Assembly: GCF_000327385.1 (NCBI RefSeq)
Contig: NW_008707618.1
Span: 270,622 to 334,621 of the forward strand
DNA length: 64,000 nucleotides
Origin: Lottia gigantea
Taxonomy: Eukaryota; Mollusca; Gastropoda; Lottiidae
Direction: 5' to 3'
Positions 1 through 10,059 of the stretch are shown one piece after another. Position numbers and translations under genes: made by a program. Positions within the stretch are counted from its first letter, which is position 1; the number at the start of each line of letters is the position of its first letter. The notes below the pieces were generated by a model. That model was not told where the DNA came from. It did no database searches and saw only the letters and a program-made list of their open reading frames with translations.

Positions 1-201
1 GTGCTCATATATAAATAAATTTTTATCTTGAAAAGTTATAAAGCTACAAAGCTGAAATTTGCAGGTAATATCCACATTGACTATTTGGAAATTTAAGAAA
101 AAACAGAATTTAAGTATCTGCCATAGGTTAGGTATGAGGTTAGGTAATATTGGTCATTTTTTCGCTCTATAGACCATAAAGACCGTGAATGCCAAATACC
201 T

Positions 202-340
202 TTTTCCATGTTAGCCCGTATGTAACCTGAATTACTGACAGGGGTAAACCGGGTTGAAAAATCTGAAGGTATTGTCTCAACATTTGACGGGATTGAACCC
301 CGGACCTTCAGGTTAGTGAGCAAGCGTCTACTCTCTACTG
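202..340 (-). mobile_element. tRNA-derived SINE, 5' part, antisense
   Basis: Reverse complement of the head and first body section of the SINE seen in full at 13090. It has the tRNA-like promoter with a B-box-like stretch at 290-304 (antisense) and the body motif TGACATGGAAAAAG in altered antisense form near 202-216. It lies in the left inverted repeat of the Polinton-like fossil. Similar sequence flanks it on both sides (about 165-203 and 352-395), which could be a long target duplication or pre-existing repetition. Confidence 0.7.
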
Positions 341-740
341 AAAGATGGAAATTAGTTATTGGCCATATGGACCGAAAATGTCAAATACCTAAGTTTAAGA
401 CTTTTCCTACTAATTAGTTCCCAGACATCAAATTTGTAAATTTCTAAGTTAGAAAGCTACAAAGCTAAAATTTGCAGGGAATATCAACATTGACTTTCTT
501 GAAATTTGCGACAAAAATCTGAATTCAAATATCTGTCATAGGTTAGGAATTAAGTCAGGAATATAGGTCATTTTATTCTAGTTAAAAGAGACTACTACAC
601 TAAAAATTTCCATTTTCCTGTGATCTAAGTAGAAGAAAAAAACATTTGGCCTATTTAGCAAAGTTAAGTATTCAAAATAGGTAGGTAATACTATTTTCAA
701 GTCAGAAACATTGATGATATCTGGCAGTTAATTACAGAGT

Positions 741-1270
741 TTGCTACAGCAACACTTGCCCATAGTAATATTAGAATCTATTCCAAATCCTACCTTTAGA
801 GAAAAGTTTGGACGAGTTCTAGTCGTAAGACATTTAAAATCAAAAATGAAATTAGATATCAGAATAACAGAAAGAATTCATAAAGAATTCAGAAAAACCA
901 AAAACTTTTTACAAGTTAAAGTTTATGCCAAAGATGATATATTATGGTCTGCTGACATTATAAATATGCCGAATGAAAGAGGATATAAATATTGTTTAAC
1001 AGTAATATATTTAAACACTCGATATGCATGGGCTATTTCTCTAAAAAAAAAAACAAATCAGGAATAACAGTCAAACAGGCATTTGAAACAATAATGAAGT
1101 AATCTGACAGGCAACCCACAAAGTTATGGGTAGATAAAAGAAACCCGAATTGTATAACAAAAATATGAAATCTCTGGGATTTGAAATTTACAGTACGTAT
1201 ATATAACGAAGGTAAAGCTGTAGTTATTGAGAGATTTAATAGAATTCTACAAAACAAAAGTTTAAAATAT
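741..1270 (+). pseudogene. Polinton-type integrase remnant (fossil)
   Basis: The translated sequence resembles the rve-superfamily integrase of Polintons and of related transposon-derived proteins. It has a W-S-A-D-I-I-N-M segment, then G-Y-K-Y-C-L-T-V-I and Y-A-W-A-I, the usual surroundings of the first catalytic aspartate. Sequence down to about 1270 keeps further integrase-like signal. In an intact element this enzyme would insert the element's DNA into the host chromosome. The copy is a fragment with several breaks and no sign of function. No polymerase, protease, ATPase or capsid gene was recognised nearby. An alternative is another rve-type transposon family, since the integrase alone does not settle the family. 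Confidence 0.65.
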
Positions 1271-1439
1271 CCAAATATTATAATCAGCTCTCCCCAATGA
1301 CGAAGCCGTTGTCCACACCTTTTTTTTTTTAGGAAAACTATGCTTGCAAGTACACCGAAGAAGTACAGAGCGTCCATTTTGGGGCATCCAGAATTCAAGT
1401 CACTTTACATACTGGTATATGCTATATCGGTACCAATCT

Positions 1440-2412
1440 AACCTATCCTTTCTGCAGTGTTTTGGCATCAATGAGACATGACCCAGTTGCCATTTGGACA
1501 CACCTCACTCAAGTACTGAAGAAAATTTACAAACTTCAGGGATAGCTATGGGCAGACGATTCGCCCTTTCGCATGCAAACCTTTTTATAGCAACGTGGGA
1601 ACGTGAGGTGTTGCCCCTCTGTCCATTTGAGCCACTTTTTTACGGAAGCTTTTTAGATGACATTTTCATGGTTTGGACTTATTCTATCGAACAGTTTTGG
1701 AAATTCTTTGAAATTCTCAACAACCGCCATCCTTCCATCAAACTAACCGCAAACGTGAGTGACAAAAGCATAGACTTTCTGGATACCACTGTCTTTAAGG
1801 CAGATTCCATAACAGAAACAAATAAACTGGATATTAAAGTGTATTTCAAAGAAACTAATACTCATCAACCCTTGCACATGAGCTCCTTTCACCCAAAACA
1901 TATAATTAAGTTGCAAGTTTTTCGATTTCACCGAATTTGCACAAGATCTTCTGATTTCAACCAAGCCTGTACGATTGTTCTCTCAAAACTGAAAGAGCGT
2001 GGGTACTCTACACGATTTTTACGAAATATAAAAACTTCACTTTAGCACAAATAGCAGCTAAAAACAGGCTTTATGCCGAAGTACTTCCAGGTTCAAAAAG
2101 TGCTCAATGTTTGTCCAGTAGATGCAAAACATGTCCCTTTATATCAGAAACTCATTATTTTTTAAGCAACTCTACGAATAAAAGGTACCCGATCCAGGAA
2201 CATCTAACATGTGAACATACATTCGAATGTAATATATTTGATTATATGCAAGAAATGCCCCAAACAATATGTAGGAGAAACTAAGAATAACTTACGAACT
2301 CGCATTAATGCTCACAGGTCGGATATCAAATTAAAACTCCTTGGGCGAGTTATTTTTTCTAATTTCAGATCAGAATCAGAACAGAAGAAAGCCCAATATC
2401 AAGACCCTTAAT
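1440..2412 (+). mobile_element. Penelope-like retroelement fragment (RT plus GIY-YIG)
   Basis: A retroelement fragment recognised from two domains in the right order. The reverse-transcriptase part (about 1494-2045) contains Q-T-S-G-I-A-M-G, then F-L-D-D-I-F in the catalytic position, then L-N-N-R-H-P-S-I-K, D-F-L-D-T-T-V and S-S-F-H-P-K-H, the signature order of Penelope-like RTs. Next comes a cysteine-rich linker (about 2110-2145, C-x4-C-x2-C spacing). Then a GIY-YIG endonuclease segment (about 2211-2345) reads [19 protein letters not shown] with a downstream R-x-N-x-H-R-S-D-I. RT and endonuclease are not in one open frame and the N-terminal RT part is absent, so the copy is dead. It lies inside the inverted repeats of the Polinton-like fossil, which suggests a nested insertion. 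Confidence 0.8.
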
Positions 2413-2559
2413 CCCAATTTCTAAATAAAGTGTGTGCTCCACCCTAGGCCTGTACGTTTGTGAGAATCAAACTTCCTCGAAAACCACTATCGGTGTTATT
2501 GAATACCTCTTTTTTAAAACGAATACGATTTCAATAGCGTAAGATGTAAGGTGTGGATG

Positions 2560-3365
2560 TGACCAATTAAAGGGCTGGGTGACACCTAGCTCAAAAATTT
2601 ATTTGAATATGAGATCATTTCGTAACTAAAAAATTTCTAATTTTTTGCCCTAATTGTTTTTAATTGGGTCTTAAGTGTTTTTCCAAGTCCCTGGGGTCTA
2701 ATCAGTAGGAAAAGCCAAAACATGGGCCAAATCTGTTTATTTCGCAAAGTTAGGTATAGTTTTCAGACTATATGGCCTATAAGAGCAGAATATCGGCAAC
2801 TTTTTCTGGGCTTTTTCCCTATGAGAGATTTTTGAGCTCTGTTTTTTCTAAATGTCTAGATGGTCCATATGGATATGTGTGCAAAATTTCAGCTTTGTAG
2901 CTTTGTAACTTTTCAAGATAAAAATTTATTTGATTATGAGCACATTTCGTGCAGCAGTCCCTTCTAACAAGAAATGCCCATGTTTTTCCCCTAATTATTT
3001 TTAATTGGGTTTTAAGTGTTTTTCTAAGTCCCTAGGGCATAATTAGTAGGAAAAGTCCAAAACATGGGCCAAATCGGTTTATTTCGCAAAGTTAGGTACT
3101 GGACGTTTACCCTCCAAATGGCCTATTAGAGCAGACTATCGGCAACTTTTCCTGGGCTAACTTTTTCCCTATGGAAGATTTTTGAGCTCTCTTTTTTTCT
3201 AAATGTCTAGATGGTCCACGTGCATATATGTGCAAGATTTCAGCTTTGTAGCTTTGTAACTTTCCAAGATAAAAATTTATTTGATTATGAGCACATTTCG
3301 TGCAGCAGTCCCTTGTAACAAGAAATGCCCATTTTTTGTAACTTTTCAAGATAAAACTTTTCGAA
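2560..3365 (+). repeat. Tandem ~350-bp units, right inverted-repeat edge
   Basis: About 2.3 tandem units. The motif AGCTTTGTAGCTTTGTAAC occurs near 2891 and 3242, about 350 bp apart, and the block containing TTATTTCGCAAAGTTAGGTA recurs near 2732 and 3079. The first unit is more diverged. This is the inverted counterpart of positions 1-650. Confidence 0.75.
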
Positions 3366-3855
3366 CCCAATTTTTAGCTTGTGACAGATAATTCAGTTCT
3401 GATTTTTCTCAAGAGTAAACTGACAATAACATCGTATAACGATAAACACGTGTGGTGCATTTTGTGTAGTTTGTAGTCAAAGTCAATATCAAAATTGAAT
3501 TTTCTCCCTTATATCGTAATTTTTGCAACGACTTGCTGGAATACACTTAGACCGAAAAATTTTATACAAAAATGTTTTCACAAATTCAAGTGTTTGTCAT
3601 CAGTGGTGTCCAAAAGAAATTTAATAATATCACGTCATGATTACTTTTCGTAAGCTATTTCTGAAACGTAACCAAGCTTTATCAGATAGTCGAATCGTTA
3701 CCCACTTTTTCGGTATACAAATATTTACAAATTCGTCCAGTTCCTTGTAAAATAAGGATTTTAAACGGGAAAAGAAAGAGACTTGATTTGACTGAACTCT
3801 CTTGAGATCATCATGTCGAAACCACGCCCAGATTCGACATACTTCCTCGGGGCCT

Positions 3856-4641
3856 TTGTAATACAAGTTGGAAAGATAGCTTGTCAGGTAAGGTAATATA
3901 CGCCCCTGGCAGCTTTGATTTTGAATAAATATATTTGGCAGTACAGTAACATTCACCAGTATGAAATATTCAAATATTCAGTCATAGACTTCTTTTTAAC
4001 TCTTTGGGCGATACTGAATAATATTGAGTATGAGTTATTGCCCTTGTTCTTGAAAACGTGTTCAATTTTTAGCTCATGAAATCCCTAGAAGGCAAATATT
4101 CAACCTTCTGGGCGATACTGAATAATAAAACCAAGTTTTGTCAAAATCCGCCAAGATTTTAGTGTTAAAGAGCTAGAATTTGGAAATGTTTCCAAAGAAC
4201 GAGGTCAAGAACTTCTAAGAAACATTTTTCGATATTTTTGATAGGGTACATCCTTGGTTGTTAACACTCACACCATATTACGTCAAAATCTGTCAAGAAC
4301 AAGGGCAATAACTCATACTAAATATTTTTCGATTTTTTTGATTTTCAATTGAGCTTGTGATTACAAACACTCATGCCAAGGTTTGGTAATATCTGTCAAG
4401 AATTGTGCCTTCTAGAGTGTTTACGAGCTAAAAGGCAGTAACGCCTTGTAAATATTTTCGATTCTTCTGATTTTGCATAGGGTTTATCCTTGGGTAATAA
4501 CGAACACTCACACGAAGTTTTGTCAAAATCCGTCAAGAATTGTTTCCTGTAGAGTGTTTCCGAGCAATTGTGGATGGACGGACGGACCGACGGACGGACA
4601 TGGGTGACGGCAATTTACGCCTCCCATTCCATGTGGGCGTA
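3856..4641 (-). repeat. Interspersed family H, copy 1
   Basis: Read on the minus strand, this copy starts TATACGCCCACATGG (end at 4641). It continues with a GTCCGTCC-rich stretch (about 4575-4600) and internal units built around TTGACGGATTTTGAC and CACTCTAGAAGGCACAATTC. It ends with GTATATTACCTTACCTGACAAGCTATCTT near 3865-3895. Copy 2 at 8385-9106 has the same order and the same 3' end. The constant ends and a GC-rich palindrome near the 3' end suggest a non-autonomous transposon. The class is not clear, because neither TIRs nor a Helitron-type CTRR end could be fixed. Confidence 0.6.
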
Positions 4642-4654
4642 TAAAAATTAGGTA

Positions 4655-4900
4655 ATCATAGCTAAATATCGTCCAATCAAAATGGACCCTGCTGTTCTAG
4701 TAATAAAATTTTAGCCAAAACAAATCACTTGATATGACGCTTTGTTTGCGAACATAAACAAAACAAAAGCAGCAGGCCATTACATATTTTAATATAAAGA
4801 TTAATAAGGACGATTTAGAATTGAGTAAGATTTTCGGTAAAGAATTGAAGGAGAGAAAAACTCAAACCTTACTTTGGAATATTTACTTAAGAATGTGTCC
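4655..4900 (+). repeat. Dispersed repeat F, copy 1 (empty-site copy)
   Basis: Matches 7195-7425 plus 8197-8225: shared stretches include GTCCAATCAAA, AAATCACTCGATAT-like sequence, AACAAAACGAAAGCAGC-like sequence, and AATTGAGTAAGATTCTCAGTAAAGA with few changes. At 4875-4883 it reads AAACCTTAC without interruption, the point where the second copy is split by the fold-back element. Confidence 0.65.
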
Positions 4901-6630
4901 TTACAAGATTTTGTATTTTGTTTACATGACCTTATTTCCGTTCTACCGATCTGATTGGTAGCACCAATCTCATTTAAACGTCCATAAAAGGAAGTCAGAA
5001 AGGGTACTTTAAAAGTCAATTGTTTCGCTCAAACATACCTTCCTTAATATCACCTTGAACAAGAATTTCATCAAATAGAGTCGAAGTGCTAGATGTCATA
5101 CGCGTTGGTATATTAAAGACATTTTTTAAATTAATTGTTCTGTAAAATATCTTAACAATAATATAGTAAGTAAAATCCTTGTTCAATTAACCTAAAATGA
5201 ACACGTTTGATCTAGTGTTATATCTCTATAGACGTTTCAAAAGAAGTCCAGAAATCATAAGACACGTTTGGTGCTGATAAAATACAGCAACTAGAAAAGT
5301 TCATTTTAGTGGCTTCACTTCAACCCATATACTGTCAATTTCTGGAAACTCAATATCCAGTCTTCTTTTACAATTTTACAAGTTACTATTAAGGTATTAA
5401 AGAACGCCCTCTCTAAATCTTTACGAAAAGGTATATGGTACCCATTTCATGACAAAATAGCATCACTTATATTATCATCATGATGCGTCTCCGTGAAACA
5501 ACAAATGTGATTTTCCCTATTTGATTAATGGACTAATGAATTATCATGTATTCTAAATCAAATTATTATGTTGTTATTGCATATAATTAAGAGTTTTAAC
5601 CATTCATAAATGTCAATGTATGTTCAGTTTTATTTGCATTATTTGTACAATCTTTTCAATGCCGAAATTTATCATTTTCGTTTTTCTAGCTATTAATATG
5701 GCCAATAGTCAATGGTGATCACAACCTTCAAAACTAACTTCCCTTAACACTTTTTCCAAGACAGAATTGCCCCCAGATTAAGAAATTTGGAATATACATT
5801 GGATAATCAAATTTCAAATGAAACAGGGACAATGACGGAATTATTGACTATAGGAATGAAATACATCTTCATGTATCCTGAAGATAATTCTGGCAATGAA
5901 AGAGCATCAATGAGCAGTTTGTGCTGAAAATGGTGGTCACATAGCCCATTTGTTCAATTAAGATGAAATTATAGTGCAATTACAAAAATTCTTTCCGCAT
6001 TGAAATTTTGACAGGGGATTTTTTAAAATGCTGCATTTTCAAAGTGTTTGAAACTATGAAGCTTTTTGTGAAAAGATGTCTAATATAGAAAAGATGTCTA
6101 ATATATCTATAACTATGATACTTTATGAATAATCCTGAAATAGCCTCCCGATATACTCTTATTGGAAAATCTAAGTTTTATGTTTATTCTAAGAGGTAGT
6201 ATTCCTTTATTAATGACTTTTTAAATAACGACAGGAAATGTTAACCATTTTTATCTCTGTATTAAGAGAGCTTCTACTCTACCACAGACATCCTGTTCCT
6301 CTTTATTCCCGATTAGTATCAATGTCTATTTATAGTAACAAAACATCCCGATTTAGACATTAACTGACTATTTTCAGCAGGATCGATCCTGTCTCGATCA
6401 TTCAGGTTTAATCTCCCCCTTTATGCTCATCGTTGACTGTCGAGTCTGGTTGATTAGGACTACATGTAAATTAAAGATGGAGCTATAAAAGGAAAATGGC
6501 GTTTGAAAAGAATAAGTGATTTCCAATAATAGTTATTTCTTTGATACTCTCATGAGATGAAAGATAATAATTTTTTTGATGGAATCTAATTCTTTCATAA
6601 AATAACAGAATCACGATTCCCCGAGTAACT
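4900..6630. other. No recognised gene
   Basis: AT-rich sequence. Open frames are short and unlike any family known to me. No tandem array or mobile-element end was recognised. Confidence 0.5.
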
Positions 6631-7004
6631 TAAAGGGATAGTCGACTGAACAATGTTTGTTTTAGCTTGCTGATAGACCTAAATTTCAGCACTTGAAAAA
6701 TTCTGACCGAAGGATAGTCTTTTAAGTACTTACTAGCTGATAAAGCAAGATGAAGGGTGTATTGACTTCGTAATTTCTTATGAATTTAAGTAGGCCAATG
6801 AAATCAATTATAATATTCCATTGACAGATTATAAAACTTCAGATCTTGACAAGATGTCAATAATTCACGGAGATTACTTAGACTCATTTCACATTAAAAC
6901 TTCAACTGTCTTAGTGACATAAAAATATTAAAACAGAAATCATGTTACTCAAAAAGTTTCACGCTATGCGATCCACAGACAATATTGAAAACATATATAG
7001 AAAT

Positions 7005-7140
7005 ACACAATGAAATTTCTAGTTTAGGGTATATTTGAAGGTTTTATGCGATTGTGCCGTACAGTTCTAGTGCTTCAAAAGACTATTTACATGTAGACCC
7101 AAATCAACCCCCGAAAATTGAGAATATCTCCCTTTTAAAT
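7005..7140 (+). mobile_element. TTAAAGGGAC MITE, 3' part
   Basis: Carries the conserved 3' block of the MITE family described at 11501: GAAATTTCTAGTTTAGGGTA-like sequence, TTCTAGTGCTTCAAAAGACT, ACCCAAATCAACC, and the terminal CTCCCTTTTAA. The left end was not located with certainty; a TTAAAGGGATAG at about 6631 is a possible partner. Confidence 0.5.
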
Positions 7141-7194
7141 GGATATAAAACGCTAATCGTGTCCACATTACACCCCATTCGTCATCCTCCAGAT

Positions 7195-7425
7195 CGTGGT
7201 ATTACAAGTGAGAGACATTACGTATTCATTGATAAATATTGTCCAATCAAACTTTGCCCTGAAATCCTTACAGTAAAATCTCAGCCAATCAAATCACTCG
7301 ATATAGACGCGTTGTAAACAAAACGAAAGCAGCGAGTCATTAAATGTTTTGATTTATATAGACGATACAGAATTGAGTAAGATTCTCAGTAAAGAGTTGA
7401 AGCAGACAGAAAATCAAAACCATAC
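7195..7425 (+). repeat. Dispersed repeat F, copy 2 (left part)
   Basis: Second copy of the repeat at 4655-4900. It stops at the target duplication of the fold-back element and resumes at 8197. Confidence 0.65.
7417..7425 (+). repeat. Left 9-bp target-site duplication
   Basis: AAACCATAC, matched by AAACCAGAC at 8197-8205 (8 of 9). The homologous uninterrupted site at 4875-4883 reads AAACCTTAC. Confidence 0.7.
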
Positions 7426-8196
7426 GGTAGTGTATAATCCGAAGATCGGAGATCGCAGACCTGTATAATCCGAAGATGCAGACCCCAACTATAATCCGCA
7501 GACCCCCTATACTATATTCGGCAGACCCAACTATAATCCGCAGACCCCCTATACTCCGCAGACCCCCTATACTATATTCGGCAGACCCCACTATATTCGG
7601 CAGACCCCTATACTATATTCGGCAGACCCCAACTATATTCGGCAGACCCCCTATACTATATTCGGCAGATTACAATGTTTTGTACATACCTCTGGATGTC
7701 TAGATGATTTCATCCCTAAGTCTAATTATCGACGCATATCCAAACATTGCTTCAAAAAATGGCTTCAAAAAATAAAAAAAAGTAGGCCTCCTATATGGGG
7801 TCTGCCGAATATAGTATAGGGGGTCTGCGGATTATAGTTGGGTCTGCCGAATATAGTATAGGGGGTCTGCCGAATATAGTTGGGTCTGCCGAATATAGTA
7901 TAGGGGGTCTGCCGAATATAGTTGGGTCTGCCGAATATAGTATAGGGGGTCTGCAGATTATAGTTGGGGTCTGCCGAATATAGTATAGGGGGTCTGCGGA
8001 TTATAGTTGGGTCTGCCGAATATAGTATAGGGGGTCTGCGGATTATAGTTGGGTCTGCCGAATATAGTATAGGGGGTCTGCGGATTATAGTTGGGTCTGC
8101 CGAATATAGTATAGGGGGTCTGCGGATTATAGTTGGGGTCTGCGATCTTCGGATTATACAGGTCTGCGATCTTCGATCTTCGGATTATACACTACC
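7426..8196. mobile_element. Fold-back DNA transposon, 771 bp, MULE-like
   Basis: Both ends are the same sequence in opposite orientation: GGTAGTGTATAATCCGAAG at 7426 and its reverse complement ending at 8196. The outer ~70 bp of the two arms differ by about one substitution and a 2-bp indel. The left arm runs to about 7672, a non-repeated loop covers about 7673-7785, and the right arm runs 7786-8196. It codes for nothing; periodic open frames only reflect the repeats. The 9-bp target duplication and long arms fit the Mutator-like (MULE) superfamily (8-11 bp duplications), but no transposase is present, so the superfamily is inferred. The near-identical arms suggest a recent insertion or ongoing conversion between arms. 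Confidence 0.8.
7786..8150 (+). repeat. 42-bp tandem repeat inside the fold-back right arm
   Basis: About eight to nine units. Each joins two similar halves: TCTGCCGAATATAGTATAGG followed by GGG, then TCTGCGGATTATAGTTGGG. The left arm (7490-7672) contains the same halves in reverse complement but fewer and less regular copies. Confidence 0.9.
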
Positions 8197-8384
8197 AAAC
8201 CAGACTTGAAATATTCATGAAATATTCAAGTGTTCTTAACTTCTCTTCACATCAAACGGGAGGCTACAAACACGATTTTGTGTTTTTGCTTGCAAGGAGG
8301 GATCTTTACAGTGTTAACAGCTTTAGCACATAGGGTCTTGGTTTGTTGGCCCATCCAGCCACGGTGTTTCTTTCAGCTAATGTT

Positions 8385-9106
8385 TGGATGGCACAAGAAC
8401 CGATGTCCCGTGCGCTACTGTGCCGTCCGTTCGTCCACAAATGCTCGTAAACACTCTAAAAGGCACAATTCTTGACGGATTTTGACGAAACTTGGTATGA
8501 TTGTTTGTTATCATCCAAGAATGAGCCTTATTGAAAATAAGAAAAATCGAAAAATAATTACTATGAGTTATTGCCCTTGTTCTTGAAATACTTGTAAACA
8601 CTCTAGAAGGCGCAATTCTTGACAGATTTTGATGAAACTTGGTGTGAGTGTTATCACCTAAGGATGAACCGTATTGAAAATCAGAAAAGCCGAAAAATAA
8701 TTAATATGGATTATTGACCTTGTTCTTGAAAACGCGTTCAATTTTTAGCTCGTAAAAACTCTAGAAGGCACAATTCTTGATGGATTTTGATGACATTTGG
8801 TGTGAGTGTTATCACCTAAGGATGAACCGTATTGAAAATCAGAAAAGCCGAAAAATAATTAATATGGATTATTGACCTTGTTCTTGAAAACGCGTTCAAT
8901 TTTTAGCTCGTAAAAACTCTAGAAGGCACAATTCTTGATGGATTTTGATGACATTTGGTAATTTTATTCAGTGTCGCCTCAAATAAGTGTATGTCTGAAG
9001 TTTAAATATATCATACTGGTTATTGTTACTGTACTGCCAAATATTTTTATTTAAGATCAAAGCTGCCAATGGGCGAATATTACCTTGCCTGGCAAGCTAT
9101 CTTCTT
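8385..9106 (+). repeat. Interspersed family H, copy 2
   Basis: Same family as 3856-4641, in the other orientation and without its first bases. It starts with the CCGTCCGTTCGTCCAC stretch near 8419, continues with CACTCTAGAAGGC and TTGACGGATTTTGAC units, and ends TTACCTTGCCTGGCAAGCTA followed by TCTT (about 9081-9104). Internally it holds an almost exact 158-bp tandem duplication. Confidence 0.65.
8644..8959 (+). repeat. 158-bp tandem duplication within family H
   Basis: Two adjacent units, 8644-8801 and 8802-8959, appear essentially identical over their length. GTGAGTGTTATCACCTAAGG starts each unit and GATTTTGATGACATTTGG ends each. Confidence 0.9.
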
Positions 9107-9349
9107 TATAAATATTTCTTTAAAATAAATTGATGCCTACTGAAACTTAAGATTTGTTTTGTTTGTTTAGCTGGTATTTCACCATCAAAAGCCCCAAGGT
9201 CGGCAAAAACTCCAGGAAAAACACCACTTAGTGTTAGAATGCACAATTTCCACACTTTTACGCCTGTAAAAACACCAGGCAACATGAGCAAAACACAAGA
9301 AGACACCTAATTTAACACCAAATAATAAGTGTTATGGTGACAGGTATGT

Positions 9350-10055
9350 TCATGGAAATGTGGACGTATATTGCAGTCGCCCTATCCGTTGGTCCGTCCT
9401 TCAGTCTGTCCGGTCATCGTTTCTTGTAGGCACGGTAGAGACTACAGTCTTTATACAATCTTGGTGAAACTTGTTATGCATGTATATATGGATGATATCA
9501 CAGTCAAGTTCGAATTTGGTAACAATCCGATAAAAGGTGTCGGAGTTATTGACCGTGACTGAGTCAAAATGTCTCCAATTTGACTTGTAGGCACGATAGA
9601 AAATACAGTTTTTACCCGATCTTGAAACTTTGTATGCATGTGTATATTGATGAGATCTCGGTCAAGTGCAAAATTGGCAATGATTGAATGAACGGCTTTG
9701 GGGTTATTGCCCTTGACGTAGTAAAATTATCAAATTTGGCTTTCAGGCACCATAGAGACTACAGTTTTTATCTGATCTCTATAAACTATGTTTGTATGTA
9801 TATATTGATGAGATCTCAGTCCAGTTCGAAATTAGTTATAAACGAATAAAAATATCAGAGTTATTGACCTTGTGTGTATGTCGATGAGAAATTGTTCATG
9901 TTTGAATTCGATGATCTGTTTTCGAGGTTTTGCCTTGACTAACTTGACATATAAATAGTTTTATGATTATTTTACAGTCATTAAAGACTTTATCATTTCT
10001 GACAGCTGATAGTGGGTGTATGTTTCCTTGACTGGCAAGCTACCTTTTATAAGAT
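9350..10055 (+). repeat. Interspersed family H-related copy with three ~158-bp units
   Basis: Begins GGAAATGTGGACGTATATTG with a GTCCGTCC stretch and has three degenerate tandem units; CTTGTAGGCACG or a close form starts near 9423, 9583 and 9740. It ends CTTGACTGGCAAGCTACCTT (about 10034-10053), the same 3' end as the other copies. The internal units differ from copies 1 and 2, so this is a separate subfamily. Confidence 0.55.
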
Positions 10056-10059
10056 TGTT

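Larger units (their letters stand above)
1..3365. mobile_element. Polinton/Maverick-like fossil bounded by inverted repeats
   Basis: A broken virus-like element. Its two edges (about 1-650 and 2560-3365) are inverted copies of the same sequence: the stretch around 20-60 reappears in reverse complement at about 2885-2935 and 3237-3290, and the stretch around 355-420 reappears in reverse complement at about 3035-3130. Each edge holds about two tandem units of 330-410 bp. Between them lie a Polinton-type integrase remnant and a Penelope-like element, and a SINE sits in the left edge. Long terminal inverted repeats are usual for Polintons, but at about 3.4 kb this is far below the 15-25 kb of intact members, so most of the body is missing. 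It looks old, with many breaks. The left edge may continue beyond the window. That the repeats and the integrase belong to one element is inference. Confidence 0.5.

Noticed and set aside
4560-4605. GGACGGACGGACCGACGG-like tract as a separate microsatellite
   Set aside because: It is an integral part of interspersed family H and recurs at the same place in the copies at 8385 and 9350.
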